From Synergistales bacterium (GTDB lineage: Bacteria > Synergistota > Synergistia > Synergistales > Aminithiophilaceae): DNA of 64,000 nucleotides. The notes beneath the pieces are model-generated. The model did not search any database. It had not been told where the DNA came from and worked only from the letters and a program-made list of their open reading frames with translations. Both the position numbers and the translations under genes were made by a program. Positions 23,104 to 32,355 of the stretch are shown piece by piece. Positions within the stretch are counted from its first letter, which is position 1. Every line of letters begins with the position of its first letter. The stretch spans positions 1 through 64,000 of the forward strand of contig JAHDQY010000005.1 of assembly GCA_018433595.1 (NCBI GenBank), read 5' to 3'.

Positions 23104-25893
23104 TCAGGCAGGATTCATCTCCTGAAGAACGGAAAGGCAACGGGGACAGGGCTTGTCCGGCCCCGCCTGGAGATCGTATTTCCAGCAACGGGGGCATTTC
23201 ACCCCTTCAGCGCGGACAACGGCGAGTCTAAGCCCCGTCTCTTCGTCGACATGACTCCCCTCGTCAAGGAGGTCATCGACCCAGTGGAAAGAGGAGACGA
23301 TGGCGATAGTCGCCCAATCCTCTTCAGAAAGAAGAGAAGGAATCTCCGGAGCCAAGGAGTTTCGGGAGACGGAAAGAGAGGCCTCGAGCGATTGGCCGAT
23401 CACGCCCGCCACTCGGGTCTTTTCCAGAGCCCTCGAAAAGGCTCCTCGGAGATCAAGGATCTTTTCCCATTTCGTCTCCAGAACCGGATCCCGGTCGGTG
23501 GCGTCGATCTCCGACCAGAGAGAGAGGAAGACGCTTTCCGGAAGAGAGGAGTCAATCTTTTTCATTTCCTGCCAGATCTCTTCGGCGGTGAAACTGAGAA
23601 TGGGTGTCAGAAGGCGGACGATAGCGGAAAGGACCTTCCACATCGCCGTCTGGCCGCTTCGTCTGGCCCTGGAAGTCGCTCCCTCGGCGTAGATGCGGTC
23701 CTTGCTGACATCGAGATAAAAGGCACTCAGCTCATTGACGCAGAACTGATGAACGGCGAAAGTCGGGACGTGGAATTCATACTCTTCGTAGCCACGCATC
23801 GCTTTCTCGACCACGGCCTGGAGGCGGGAGAGAATCCAGAGGTCCATCTCCTCCATATCGTCCGGGAGCAGACTGTCCGAAGCGGGATTGAAGTCGTAAA
23901 GATTGCCCAAAAGGTAGCGGGCCGTGTTCCGGATCCGTCGATACGACTCGGCAAGATTGCGGATAATCGTTTCGGAGATACGGATATCGTTGCGGTAGTC
24001 CGTCGAGGCAACCCAAAGCCTCACGATATCAGCACCGTAACGGTCAATAACCTCCTGGGGGGCGACGACGTTGCCGATCGACTTGGACATCTTCTTACCC
24101 TCGCCGTCGACGATAAAACCGTGGGTCAGAACGGCCTTGTAGGGTGCCTTGCCCCGGGTGGCGACGGAGGTCAGCAGGGAGGTCTGAAACCAGCCGCGGT
24201 GCTGGTCACTCCCCTCAAGATAAAGATCGGCGGGCCAGTGAAGTTCAGGACGCGTTTCGAGAACGGCCAGATGGCTGACTCCGGAGTCGAACCAGACATC
24301 CATGATATCCCGTTCCTTGCGAAGATCCGATCCGCCGCAATGCGGACAGGAGGCAAGATCGCCCAGAAGTTCTTCGGGCGAGGCCGTCCACCAGACGTCA
24401 GCACCTCGGTCGGCGATGACGGCCTGAACCCGGCGAATCCTGTCGGCCGTCAAAATGAGCTCGCCGCATCCTTCGCAATAAAAGGCGGGAATAGGAACGC
24501 CCCAGGTCCTCTGGCGGCTGATGCACCAGTCCGATCGATCTCGGACCATATTGGCGATCCGATCGTGGCCCCATTCGGGAACCCAACGGACTTCGTTGTC
24601 GATGACGGAAAGAGCTTTTTTCCGGAAGGCGTCGACGGAGATAAACCATTGTTCCGTCGCTCTGAAGATGACCGGCTTCTTGCAGCGCCAGCAGTGGGGG
24701 TAGGAATGGCTGATTTTTGACGATCCCAAAAGGCAACCGTTTGCCATAAGGGTCGAGAGGATTTTCTTCTCCCCTTCCGCAAGAGAGAGACCGCCGACAA
24801 GAGGTGTTTCAGGGAGAAAGACGCCTTTGCCATCGACAGGGTTATAGATTTCGATGCCGTAACGGACTCCCGTTTCGAAGTCCTCAATGCCATGGCCGGG
24901 AGCTGTGTGGACACAACCCGTACCGGAATCGAGAGTGACGTAATCAGCCAGGACAAGAGGGATTTTGCGATCCTCGTAAAAAGGATGCTGTGCCGTAAGT
25001 CCTTCCAGCTCTTTGCCGCGGCAGACATGAAGCGGCTCACCCAAGTCCGTCTTCGTCAGCGCCGAGAACTCACCGGCGAGGTCGGTGGCTAAAAGATAAA
25101 CCCGGTTGCCGACGGCATAAAAGCCGTAGAGATACTCAGGATGGAGGGCAACAGCCATGCTGGCGGGAAGAGTCCAGGGCGTCGTCGTCCAGATCACCAC
25201 GCGGACATCGCAGGAAGCAAGCTCGGGAGAAAGTCGCTCGACACCTGCCAGGGGGTAGGCGACATAGATCGAAGGTGACATCTCATCTTCGTACTCGATT
25301 TCGGCTGCAGCCAGGGCCGTCTGGCAATCGACGCACCAGAAGACGGGCTTATGTCCCTTATAAACCAGTCCCTTTTCCACCATGTCGGCAAAAGCCCCGA
25401 TCTGTGCCGCCTCATAGGAGGCATGATAGGTTACGTAGGGACGGAACCAGTCACCAAGGACACCGAGGCGCATGAACTCCCGCCGTTGAACGTCAAGGTA
25501 CTTTTCCGCGTAGGATCGACAGCGCTTGCGCAGTTCAACGGGATTCAAGTCTCCCTGATCAAGATTGTTATCTTTGAGAACCCTCAGCTCGATGGGCAGA
25601 CCGTGCGTGTCCCAGCCCGGGACATAAGGAGCCCGATAGCCCTTCATCCAATAATATTTCGGGATAAAGTCCTTGAGGATTTTGTTGAAGGCCGTCCCAA
25701 TGTGGATATTGCTGTTGGCGTAGGGGGGGCCGTCGTGAAGGATGAAAATCCCCTTCCCTATAGGGCGCTCCATCAGCTTGCCGTAAACGTCGGAGCGATT
25801 CCAGTACTCAAGAAAGGCCGGTTCCCTCTTGGCCAGATTAGCTCTCATCGGGAAATCGGTCTTCGGCAGGTTCAGAGTATTTTTATAGTCCAT
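23104..25893 (-). CDS. ileS: Isoleucyl-tRNA synthetase
   Basis: 929 residues, class I. The HIGH motif is in PYANSNIHIGTAFNKI, KKMSKSIGNVV is near 600, and the editing-domain segment TTTPWTLPASMAVAL is present. A C-terminal zinc finger CPRCWKY...CPRCL matches the bacterial type 1 enzyme. The ATG at 25893 is chosen because GGAGGAG lies just upstream; the longer open frame includes leader sequence with a GC-rich hairpin. A consensus TATAAT lies 87 bases upstream. Confidence 0.96.
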   Translation of the reverse strand: MDYKNTLNLPKTDFPMRANLAKREPAFLEYWNRSDVYGKLMERPIGKGIFILHDGPPYANSNIHIGTAFNKILKDFIPKYYWMKGYRAPYVPGWDTHGLPIELRVLKDNNLDQGDLNPVELRKRCRSYAEKYLDVQRREFMRLGVLGDWFRPYVTYHASYEAAQIGAFADMVEKGLVYKGHKPVFWCVDCQTALAAAEIEYEDEMSPSIYVAYPLAGVERLSPELASCDVRVVIWTTTPWTLPASMAVALHPEYLYGFYAVGNRVYLLATDLAGEFSALTKTDLGEPLHVCRGKELEGLTAQHPFYEDRKIPLVLADYVTLDSGTGCVHTAPGHGIEDFETGVRYGIEIYNPVDGKGVFLPETPLVGGLSLAEGEKKILSTLMANGCLLGSSKISHSYPHCWRCKKPVIFRATEQWFISVDAFRKKALSVIDNEVRWVPEWGHDRIANMVRDRSDWCISRQRTWGVPIPAFYCEGCGELILTADRIRRVQAVIADRGADVWWTASPEELLGDLASCPHCGGSDLRKERDIMDVWFDSGVSHLAVLETRPELHWPADLYLEGSDQHRGWFQTSLLTSVATRGKAPYKAVLTHGFIVDGEGKKMSKSIGNVVAPQEVIDRYGADIVRLWVASTDYRNDIRISETIIRNLAESYRRIRNTARYLLGNLYDFNPASDSLLPDDMEEMDLWILSRLQAVVEKAMRGYEEYEFHVPTFAVHQFCVNELSAFYLDVSKDRIYAEGATSRARRSGQTAMWKVLSAIVRLLTPILSFTAEEIWQEMKKIDSSLPESVFLSLWSEIDATDRDPVLETKWEKILDLRGAFSRALEKTRVAGVIGQSLEASLSVSRNSLAPEIPSLLSEEDWATIAIVSSFHWVDDLLDEGSHVDEETGLRLAVVRAEGVKCPRCWKYDLQAGPDKPCPRCLSVLQEMNPA

Positions 25894-25933
25894 GATCTCC
25901 TCCGCCTCCTTATTAAAACACCTTCGGAGTACA

Positions 25934-25985
25934 GCGCCGCCCCCGGCCTTGCAACCGGGGGCGGCGCAGGACAGCGACAATTATA
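25934..25985 (-). promoter_or_regulatory. ileS leader: TATAAT box followed by a 13-base GC hairpin
   Basis: TATAAT on the minus strand at 25980-25985. About 12 bases downstream begins a perfect 13-base stem, GCGCCGCCCCCGG and its complement (25934-25967), with an 8-base loop. The -35 region is poor. No U-run follows the stem, so it may stabilise or control the ileS transcript or end the preceding TRAP unit. No T-box sequence was recognised. Confidence 0.5.
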
Positions 25986-26049
25986 GTACAGGTCAAGCGA
26001 TGATGCACCGATTCCGCGAGAGCAACCGACGAATCCTCTTCTACAGGGC

Positions 26050-28011
26050 CTACAGGGGAATTGCTTTTTTCGCCCGGGTGGCTTGAATAAAGTGGATCAC
26101 GGCCATGATGGCAAGACCAGCGATATCCGTTACCGTTCCCGGCACCAGCAGGCCAAGGGCTCCGACAAGAGCAAGGGCACGCAGATAAACAGGCAGCTTG
26201 ACCTTGTAATGGCCGATGGTGGCCATCCCCAGGAGGAAAACGCCAAGACAGGCCGTAAGGACGGCGAGAATGAAGCGAACCGGCGTGGCATCAACGAGGA
26301 CGAGCATGGGATTGAACACATAGATAAAAGGCACGATAAATCCCGCCAAGGCCAACTTCACGGCTGTCATACCGGTTTTTATCGGATCATCTCCCGCGAT
26401 ACCCGCTCCGGCATAGGCGGCTAAAGCGACAGGGGGACTCAGGTCGGCCGCGATACCGAAGTAGAGGACAAACATGTAGGCCGCCATGGGAGGAACGCCG
26501 AGTTCAAAGAGAGCTGGAGCGGCCATCGTGCTGGTGACAATGAAGTTGGCCGTCGTCGGCAGACCCGCGCCGAGAAGGATACAGGTCACCATCGTAAGAA
26601 GGAGCGTCGGCAGGAGCATTCCATGCGCGATGGTGACGATGGCGCTGGCGATGCGCAGCCCCAGACCGGTCAAGGTCGCCGTACCGACGATGATACCGAC
26701 AGTGGCGCAGGCGCAGGCAACGCCCAAAGCCCCTCTGGCGCCGCTTTCGAGGGCAATGAGCATCTTTTTAGGTGTCAGAGCCGTCTGTTTGTTGAAATAA
26801 GAGACGGCGACGGTGATGAGAATGCCGTTGAAAGCCGCCTTCAGAGGGGTGTAGCCGGCGACAAGGAAGTAGATGATTCCAAAAAGAGGGAGAAGAAGAT
26901 GTCCTCGGGTTTTCATCAAAGGCCCGAGTTTGGGGAGCTGCTCCCGGGGAAGTCCCTTCAGTCCCAGCCGCGACGCTTCGAAATGGACCTGAACGATGAC
27001 GGCGAAATAGTAAAGGAGAGCGGGAACGACGGCGGCTGCAGCGACATGGAGGTAGGGAACCCCCATGAACTGGGCCATGATAAAGGCCGCCGCCCCCATG
27101 ACGGGAGGCATGATCTGGCCTCCTGTGGAAGCGACCGCCTCGACGGCCCCGGCAAAGTAGGGCTTGTAGCCGACGCTTTTCATCAGCGGGATGGTGAACA
27201 TCCCTGTCGTGCAGACATTGGCGACGGAGGACCCGGAGATCGACCCCATCAGGCCGGAGCTGATAACGGCCACCTTGGCCGGGCCACCCATGGCACCTCC
27301 GGCTAAGGCCATAGCGAGATCGATGATGAACCGTCCCATTCCCGTCTGCTCCAGAACGGAGCCGAACAGGATGAACATGAACACGAACGTCGCCGAAACC
27401 TCGATCGGAATGCCAAAGACTCCTTCCGTTCCGAGGTACATATGGTTGACGATTCGCAGTATGTTAAACCCTCGATGCTGAAAGAGGGCCGGGAAGTATC
27501 TCCCGTAATAGCAATAAACCAAAAAGCAGACGGCGATCACGGGAAGGATGGGACTTGATACGCGCCGCGTCGCCTCGAGGAGTAAGCCGACGGTAAGGAA
27601 TCCCATGATGACATCCATCTGGGTAGGCAATCCTGTCCGCATCAGGAGAGCGTCAAAATTGATAATCAGATAAAAACAGCCGTAGGCGGCCAATGCGGCC
27701 AGGATATAGTCATACCAAGGGGTCTTTGTCTTGGATGATTTCTCCGTCATCGGGTAGAGGAGGAAAACGAGAAAAAGGACGACACCCAGATGAAAGGCCC
27801 TCTGTTTGATGGCCAAAAGAAGCCCGAATCCAGCCGTATAAAAATGAAACAGAGAAAGACCGACGGCGACAGCCGTCACTAAAAGGGCCTGCCACCCGGC
27901 GAGATCCCTGAATCGTGCCTCAGTGTCAAACTGCCGCCTTAGCTCATCTAGATCGATCGAGGCGTCTTCCACTACTGGAATATTTTGATCATCTTTGTTC
28001 TGATCGGCCAT
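26050..28011 (-). CDS. TRAP transporter permease, fused DctQ-DctM (4TM/12TM) type
   Basis: 653 residues, highly hydrophobic. After an acidic, soluble N-terminus (to about 40) come four helices corresponding to DctQ and then a DctM-type permease with repeated glycine-rich motifs (GSISGSSVANVCTTG, GGQIMPPVMGAAAFIM, LLGAGLPTTANFIVTS). This fused form belongs to TAXI-type TRAP systems, driven by an ion gradient. The start at 28011 is set by AAGGAGGGG upstream of the ATG. The DUF1850 gene directly upstream is a usual companion. No TAXI solute-binding protein is in the window, so the substrate (often organic or amino acids) is unknown. Confidence 0.93.
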   Translation of the reverse strand: MADQNKDDQNIPVVEDASIDLDELRRQFDTEARFRDLAGWQALLVTAVAVGLSLFHFYTAGFGLLLAIKQRAFHLGVVLFLVFLLYPMTEKSSKTKTPWYDYILAALAAYGCFYLIINFDALLMRTGLPTQMDVIMGFLTVGLLLEATRRVSSPILPVIAVCFLVYCYYGRYFPALFQHRGFNILRIVNHMYLGTEGVFGIPIEVSATFVFMFILFGSVLEQTGMGRFIIDLAMALAGGAMGGPAKVAVISSGLMGSISGSSVANVCTTGMFTIPLMKSVGYKPYFAGAVEAVASTGGQIMPPVMGAAAFIMAQFMGVPYLHVAAAAVVPALLYYFAVIVQVHFEASRLGLKGLPREQLPKLGPLMKTRGHLLLPLFGIIYFLVAGYTPLKAAFNGILITVAVSYFNKQTALTPKKMLIALESGARGALGVACACATVGIIVGTATLTGLGLRIASAIVTIAHGMLLPTLLLTMVTCILLGAGLPTTANFIVTSTMAAPALFELGVPPMAAYMFVLYFGIAADLSPPVALAAYAGAGIAGDDPIKTGMTAVKLALAGFIVPFIYVFNPMLVLVDATPVRFILAVLTACLGVFLLGMATIGHYKVKLPVYLRALALVGALGLLVPGTVTDIAGLAIMAVIHFIQATRAKKAIPL

Positions 28012-28078
28012 ATCAACCCCTCCTTCCTTTTTGAAAAACATTATCTACCCGGCGTCGATCTGGAACGCCAGTTGATCA

Positions 28079-28570
28079 TCAAAGCCTTTCAGCGAACAAA
28101 TTCAGCAGAGAGTCCTCGATTACCCGAATTTCCATTTTTTCGCCCGGGAATTGTTTGTACAATTCCCACTTTCCTATCCCGACCACATTGAGTTCGTTTC
28201 TTCCTCTTTCTGCATTCCCAACTCTTAAAAACAGGACGTCAAAAGACTGTCGACCTCCGCGAAAGCGAAACCAGTCTTTGCCGGCAAAAAACTTCCCCGT
28301 CTCGGAAGGCAACAAGGGAAGGCCCGCATTGTGAGAACGAACACGCTCCTCCCATTGCCAAAAGGTCCCGTTCGAAATGGTGTACTCATCTTCTACCGGT
28401 GTCCGCTCTACGGAATGAATATAACGGAGGATGAATGCCTGCCCCACTGGTGCTACTTGCTTGAAAAACATCCCTTCGGAAGGCTTGATCAGCAGGATTG
28501 GGATCGGGGCACAAAGGAAATAGAGAAGCGACAGAGCAGCCAAAACCGCCCATAACGAAAGGGATCTCAA
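28079..28570 (-). CDS. DUF1850 protein associated with the TRAP permease
   Basis: 163 residues with one N-terminal membrane helix (LSLWAVLAALSLLYFLCAPI). A DUF1850 region follows, with the conserved RYIHSVERTPVEDEYTI and the C-terminal DVLFLRVGN. The family is found beside TAXI-TRAP permeases; its role is unknown and it probably faces the outside. A TTG start at 28570 fits the GGGGGGG ribosome site with 9-base spacing. It is 67 bases upstream of the permease start. Confidence 0.85.
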   Translation of the reverse strand: MRSLSLWAVLAALSLLYFLCAPIPILLIKPSEGMFFKQVAPVGQAFILRYIHSVERTPVEDEYTISNGTFWQWEERVRSHNAGLPLLPSETGKFFAGKDWFRFRGGRQSFDVLFLRVGNAERGRNELNVVGIGKWELYKQFPGEKMEIRVIEDSLLNLFAERL

Positions 28571-28664
28571 GGCCAAACACCCCCCCTCTGTTCAGTCGAC
28601 AGCTATCATACCAAAAAAAGGAGGAGAGTGCTTCTATTTCATCAAGAGGGCTCTTACAAGTTCA

Positions 28665-28686
28665 TAAAAAAAGCCCCTCCGGGCTG
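28665..28686 (-). terminator. Terminator of tRNA-Arg (CCT)
   Basis: Minus-strand AGCCC/GGGCT hairpin with a tight loop followed directly by seven T, 14 bases beyond the tRNA 3' end. Confidence 0.8.
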
Positions 28687-28699
28687 ATTTAATCTAGAA

Positions 28700-28776
28700 T
28701 GGCGGGCCCGTCCGGATTCGAACCGGAGACCTACGGCTTAGGAGGCCGTCGCTCTATCCTGCTGAGCTACGGGCCC
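28700..28776 (-). tRNA. tRNA-Arg (anticodon CCT)
   Basis: 77 bases with encoded CCA; acceptor GGGCCCG/CGGGCCC; anticodon loop CTCCTAA gives CCT, reading AGG. Confidence 0.97.
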
Positions 28777-28790
28777 GCATGACGGTTGAT

Positions 28791-28820
28791 ATACTACCAC
28801 GGTCGACGGCAGAGAGCCAA
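28791..28820 (-). promoter_or_regulatory. Possible promoter of tRNA-Arg (CCT)
   Basis: Minus-strand TTGGCT and TAGTAT separated by 18 bases, ending 14 bases from the tRNA 5' end. The match is moderate. Confidence 0.45.
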
Positions 28821-28854
28821 GCACGATTTTCAAAACGACATCCTACCGGAGGCA

Positions 28855-29790
28855 TTATGTATGTTTCATCAGGATCTGATGCCAACGGTTGAACGCTCCC
28901 TCCATCTCTTTTCCGTTACGTCGCCAGGTCGAGGAAGCCGTCGAAACATCCTGTGTCATCTGGGCTATCAGGTCCTCGGCCCGCTCGAAGCGCATCTCCT
29001 CTCGTATTCTCGCGAGAATGAAAACAAAAAGATTACGGCCGTAGAGGTCACCTTCGAAGCCCGGCAGATGAACCTCGAAACGGATGGAACGCCGCCCCTC
29101 GAAAGTGGGATTGTAGCCGACATTAAGAGCACCGGGCCACCATATACCGTCAACAAGGACACCGGACACGTAGACGCCACGATCAGGCAGAATTTTCCCC
29201 TGGGGAACGGAAAGGTTGGCCGTGGGAAATCCGAGAGATCGCCCCCGCCTGTCGCCGGGGATGACGACACCTGAAACGAAAAAAGGGTAGCCCAAAAGCT
29301 CCGAAGCTCCGGCGACATCACCTCCGGAGACTTTCTGGCGTACCAGAGTGCTGCTGACAATCTGATCGCCGTGATACAGCTGAGGCAGTACGGCAACTCT
29401 CCAGTGCCGTCTTCTGCAGCTATCCACCAGCTGTTCCACATCACCGCTGCGTGCCTGGCCATAACGGAAGTCGTCGCCGACCACGATGCCGGAAACATCC
29501 AGTTTTTGGGCCAGGTAATTCATGAAATCCTCCGGCGCCAGTTCAGCCAGCCACCGGGAGAAATCAATCTTCACCAGGTTGGGCACGCCAAGAAAACGGG
29601 CGATGAGGTCGCGTTCATCTTCCGTAAAAAGGAAGAAATGGGGAGCTCCGGAGAGGACCGCCTGGGGATGAGGTGAAAAGGTCACAACAGCCCATTTCTC
29701 ACCGACACCTTGTGCCAGCAGGCGGGCTCGATCCAGTAATTTTTGGTGACCTCTGTGGAATCCGTCGAAGGCGCCCAGGGTCAGGATCAA
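28855..29790 (-). CDS. ribF: Bifunctional riboflavin kinase / FAD synthetase
   Basis: 311 residues from the TTG at 29790. The N-terminal adenylyltransferase domain has LTLGAFDGFHRGHQKLL right at the start and VVGDDFRYGQARSGDV further on. The C-terminal riboflavin kinase domain has GRSLGFPTANLSVP. It converts riboflavin to FMN and FAD. The TTG is preferred over an ATG 20 codons upstream because AGGGGG lies 7 bases before it. It also starts two bases after the truB stop, whereas the longer form would overlap truB by 59 bases. It is the last gene of the rimP operon and completes the riboflavin pathway encoded at 46-50 kb. Confidence 0.93.
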   Translation of the reverse strand: MILTLGAFDGFHRGHQKLLDRARLLAQGVGEKWAVVTFSPHPQAVLSGAPHFFLFTEDERDLIARFLGVPNLVKIDFSRWLAELAPEDFMNYLAQKLDVSGIVVGDDFRYGQARSGDVEQLVDSCRRRHWRVAVLPQLYHGDQIVSSTLVRQKVSGGDVAGASELLGYPFFVSGVVIPGDRRGRSLGFPTANLSVPQGKILPDRGVYVSGVLVDGIWWPGALNVGYNPTFEGRRSIRFEVHLPGFEGDLYGRNLFVFILARIREEMRFERAEDLIAQMTQDVSTASSTWRRNGKEMEGAFNRWHQILMKHT

Positions 29791-29791
29791 A

Positions 29792-30709
29792 TTATTGCCC
29801 CCTAAGAAAGATGTTGGCTCGCGGTCGAAAGAGCCCTTTCTCTCGTTCAAGCGAGCCGAAACTCAGCAGCCTCGGCCCGCAAAAGCAGAGAAAACGCTCT
29901 GGGGACACAACACCGAAGGAAAAACGATCCCCCTTGGCAAGGGGAAGGCTCAGCCCCTTGGCGAGAATCTCCCTTCCTGCTTCGTCACAGCGATAAGAGG
30001 TAAAGTGGGCACAGAAACATTCCTGAGAGATGGCATGACGAGCAAGATCACGGGAGGACATTTCACTCAGTCTCTTGCCTGGCAGGGCATCCGGGAGGGT
30101 CAGATTCCCAAGATGTGTTCGACAAAGATCGACCACCATCGCCCCGCAATGAAGTCTGCGCCCCAGATCACGGGCCAAGCTGCGGATGTACGTTCCCTGA
30201 TGGCAGGAGATTTTCAGGTCCACTTCTCCGGACTCATCGATTGAGGAGAGCCTCTGGATCTCGCTGATCCAGACAGGTCGCGGTTCTATCGCGAAATCCT
30301 CCCCTTTTCGAGCCAGCTCATGGGCTCTCCTGCCCTGAACGTGAACGGCGGAAATGAGCGGAGGCGTCTGAAGACGACAGCCGTGAAAGGCAAGAAGCTC
30401 CCGGTCAAGCAGCTCTTCGGTGACGTGATCCCAAGGTTTTTGAGACAGAAGCTCGCCCTCACCATCACAGGTGTCCGTCTCCATTCCCAACCGAATGCGG
30501 ACCCGGTAGCGCTTGGGAAGCGCCATGGCGTAGCTGCTGGCACGTGTTAACGGTCCGACCAGAAGCAAAAGGAGTCCCGATGCCGTTGAATCAAGGGTTC
30601 CTGCGTGGCCGACCCGAATCTTCTTTCCAAGAATCGATCGAACATCGGCAACACAGCCGGCACTTCTCCTGCCCCTCTCCTTGGCGACAAGGAGAAGTCC
30701 TTCATCCAT
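29792..30709 (-). CDS. truB: tRNA pseudouridine-55 synthase
   Basis: 305 residues. The catalytic aspartate lies in VGHAGTLDSTASGLLLLLVG (about residues 33-52). YIRSLARDLGRRL and the C-terminal part fit TruB. It makes pseudouridine 55 in the T-loop of tRNAs. It overlaps the nrnA stop by eight bases and is followed directly by ribF, the common rbfA-truB-ribF arrangement. Confidence 0.95.
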   Translation of the reverse strand: MDEGLLLVAKERGRRSAGCVADVRSILGKKIRVGHAGTLDSTASGLLLLLVGPLTRASSYAMALPKRYRVRIRLGMETDTCDGEGELLSQKPWDHVTEELLDRELLAFHGCRLQTPPLISAVHVQGRRAHELARKGEDFAIEPRPVWISEIQRLSSIDESGEVDLKISCHQGTYIRSLARDLGRRLHCGAMVVDLCRTHLGNLTLPDALPGKRLSEMSSRDLARHAISQECFCAHFTSYRCDEAGREILAKGLSLPLAKGDRFSFGVVSPERFLCFCGPRLLSFGSLEREKGLFRPRANIFLRGQ

Positions 30710-31691
30710 GGAGGGCCTCGATTTCCCGGCTCACCACAGCAATCGCCTCTTTCAACGACGTTTCAAGTCGGCAACCGGCAGCCTGACGGTGACCGCCTCC
30801 CCCCCAGCGAGCAGCGAGATCCCCCGCAGCCACATCTCCGGAAGAGCGGAGACTCACACGCACATGGGCCAAGTCTCTTTCTTCTGTCAGGAGAACGGCA
30901 AAACTGACATTTTTAACAGTCATCAGTTCGTTGACGAGCCCCTCTGTTTCCTCGGGAGCCGCCCCGGACTCGCTGAAATCAGACTGCTCGATCCAGGAAA
31001 GAAGCGCTTGACCCCGAGACAGAGACATGGTCCTTGCAAATACCTTTCCCCACAAGTTGAGAGCGGCTAGAGAGCGGTTGTTGTAAATGATCCGGTTTGC
31101 CGTCTGAGGTTCGACACCCCGTTCCAGAAGTGCCGCCGCCATCCTATGGGTATAGGGCGTCGTCGACGAAAAAGAGAAGCGCCCTGAGTCAGTCGTCAAC
31201 GCCGTGTAGAGAGAGAGGGCCTCATCACGATCAATCTCCCAATCCGACTTCAAGGCGAGGTCCCAGAGGAGCTCCGCCGTGGAGGACGCTTCCGGACAAA
31301 CAATGTTCACGTCGCCATAGCGTTCATTATCCCGGTGGTGATCAATAACGAGAAGGGGAACTTCCCGAGGGCGCTCTTCCATTCCGGCAAGGGATCTTGC
31401 CTGATTGCTCGTGTCAAGGCAGACAATCAGAGTATCAGGTTGAAAAAGTTCCAACGCATTTGGGAAGCGCCGGTAGGAAGCCTTTTCGTGAAGAAAGTCG
31501 TAAATAGCTGGGAAAGGGTCGGTACCTCCCCAACAGACGCTTTTTCCCAATCGGCGTCCCCAACTGGTCAGAGCCGCCCCGGAACCGAGAGCGTCACCGT
31601 CCGGCTTCTCATGAACGACAATGGCCCAGCGTTTCGCCTTTCGCAGAAGCGCCTGTGCTTCTGCCCAATCGATAGGCAAACTCTGAATCAA
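30702..31691 (-). CDS. nrnA: DHH/DHHA1 phosphoesterase, NrnA-type nanoRNase / pAp phosphatase
   Basis: 329 residues. The DHH signatures are HEKPDGDALGSGAAL (about 28-42), a central DTSN, and VIDHHRDNERYGDVN (about 115-130). The DHHA1 domain ends with RWGGGGHRQAAG. The family degrades 2-5 nucleotide RNAs and dephosphorylates pAp. It starts at a TTG that overlaps the rbfA stop (TTGA) with GGGAGGGG upstream. The place between rbfA and truB is the usual one in Gram-positive-like operons. Confidence 0.92.
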   Translation of the reverse strand: MIQSLPIDWAEAQALLRKAKRWAIVVHEKPDGDALGSGAALTSWGRRLGKSVCWGGTDPFPAIYDFLHEKASYRRFPNALELFQPDTLIVCLDTSNQARSLAGMEERPREVPLLVIDHHRDNERYGDVNIVCPEASSTAELLWDLALKSDWEIDRDEALSLYTALTTDSGRFSFSSTTPYTHRMAAALLERGVEPQTANRIIYNNRSLAALNLWGKVFARTMSLSRGQALLSWIEQSDFSESGAAPEETEGLVNELMTVKNVSFAVLLTEERDLAHVRVSLRSSGDVAAGDLAARWGGGGHRQAAGCRLETSLKEAIAVVSREIEALHG

Positions 31692-32044
31692 GAGCGCCCC
31701 TCCCGCCCTTTATTTAACTGATCAAGGAGCTGATCCAGATGGCGAGCCTTTTCTTCGGAAAGGTCGACGCTGAATTGAAGTTCCGGAATGACACGCAAGC
31801 GCATCTTCTTGCCCAGAAGACCTCTGATCTGGCCGGCGACGTTGGCCAGGGCACCCTGAACAACGGCACGCCTTTCCGGATCAAGAGTGAGGAAAAAGAC
31901 CTTTGCATAGCTTAAGTCCCTGGAACAGTCAACCTCTGTCAGGATGGCCTCGCGGGCTGTTTCGTTCTTGATCTCCCTGGTGATGATTTCATTGATCACG
32001 CGGAGGAGTTCTTTATTTATTTTTTCAATCCGAAAAGTCGTCAT
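31688..32044 (-). CDS. rbfA: Ribosome-binding factor A
   Basis: 118 residues, a small KH-like protein for 16S rRNA 5'-end maturation. Characteristic segments are RIEKINKELLRVINEIITREI, DLSYAKVFFLTL and the C-terminal RVIPELQFSVD. The ATG at 32044 has GGAGG about 9 bases upstream; the longer frame reads through the upstream gene. It overlaps the DUF503 gene by 20 bases. Confidence 0.93.
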   Translation of the reverse strand: MTTFRIEKINKELLRVINEIITREIKNETAREAILTEVDCSRDLSYAKVFFLTLDPERRAVVQGALANVAGQIRGLLGKKMRLRVIPELQFSVDLSEEKARHLDQLLDQLNKGREGRS

Positions 32045-32351
32045 AGATCTCGACCTCCCGTCTGCTTTCCCGGATCTCAAAAAGGGCATTCTCTTCCAAG
32101 CGACAGACCTGTCTCTCCAGCGACTCAAGGAACCGCGTCGCCGATTCAACGGAAGAACCGGCGATCACAAAGAGTAGGCGGACCTCTTTTTTGCTCTCCA
32201 AGGGGCCGACGTCAGAAACGGAAACATTATGCCTCCTTGTCTGATCGACAATGGATCGGACAACCTGTCGCCGCTCTTTGAGGCTGACTGCCTGGGGAAT
32301 GTACAAACGCAGCCAGAGGATCCCAATGGAAGGCGAAGTCGCTTTGGTCAT
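32025..32351 (-). CDS. ylxP: DUF503 (YlxP-like) protein
   Basis: 108 residues, short alpha/beta fold. The hallmark SLKERRQVVRSIVDQ is near residue 25 and SVSDVGPLESKKEVRLLFVIAG follows. The protein is typically found between infB and rbfA, exactly as here; its function is not settled, though association with translation is assumed. The ATG at 32351 follows the infB stop by four bases. Confidence 0.88.
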   Translation of the reverse strand: MTKATSPSIGILWLRLYIPQAVSLKERRQVVRSIVDQTRRHNVSVSDVGPLESKKEVRLLFVIAGSSVESATRFLESLERQVCRLEENALFEIRESRREVEIYDDFSD

Positions 32352-32355
32352 CAGA

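Noticed and set aside
23089-24720. Plus-strand open frame of 543 codons
   Set aside because: Antisense to ileS; no initiation signal or recognisable domain.
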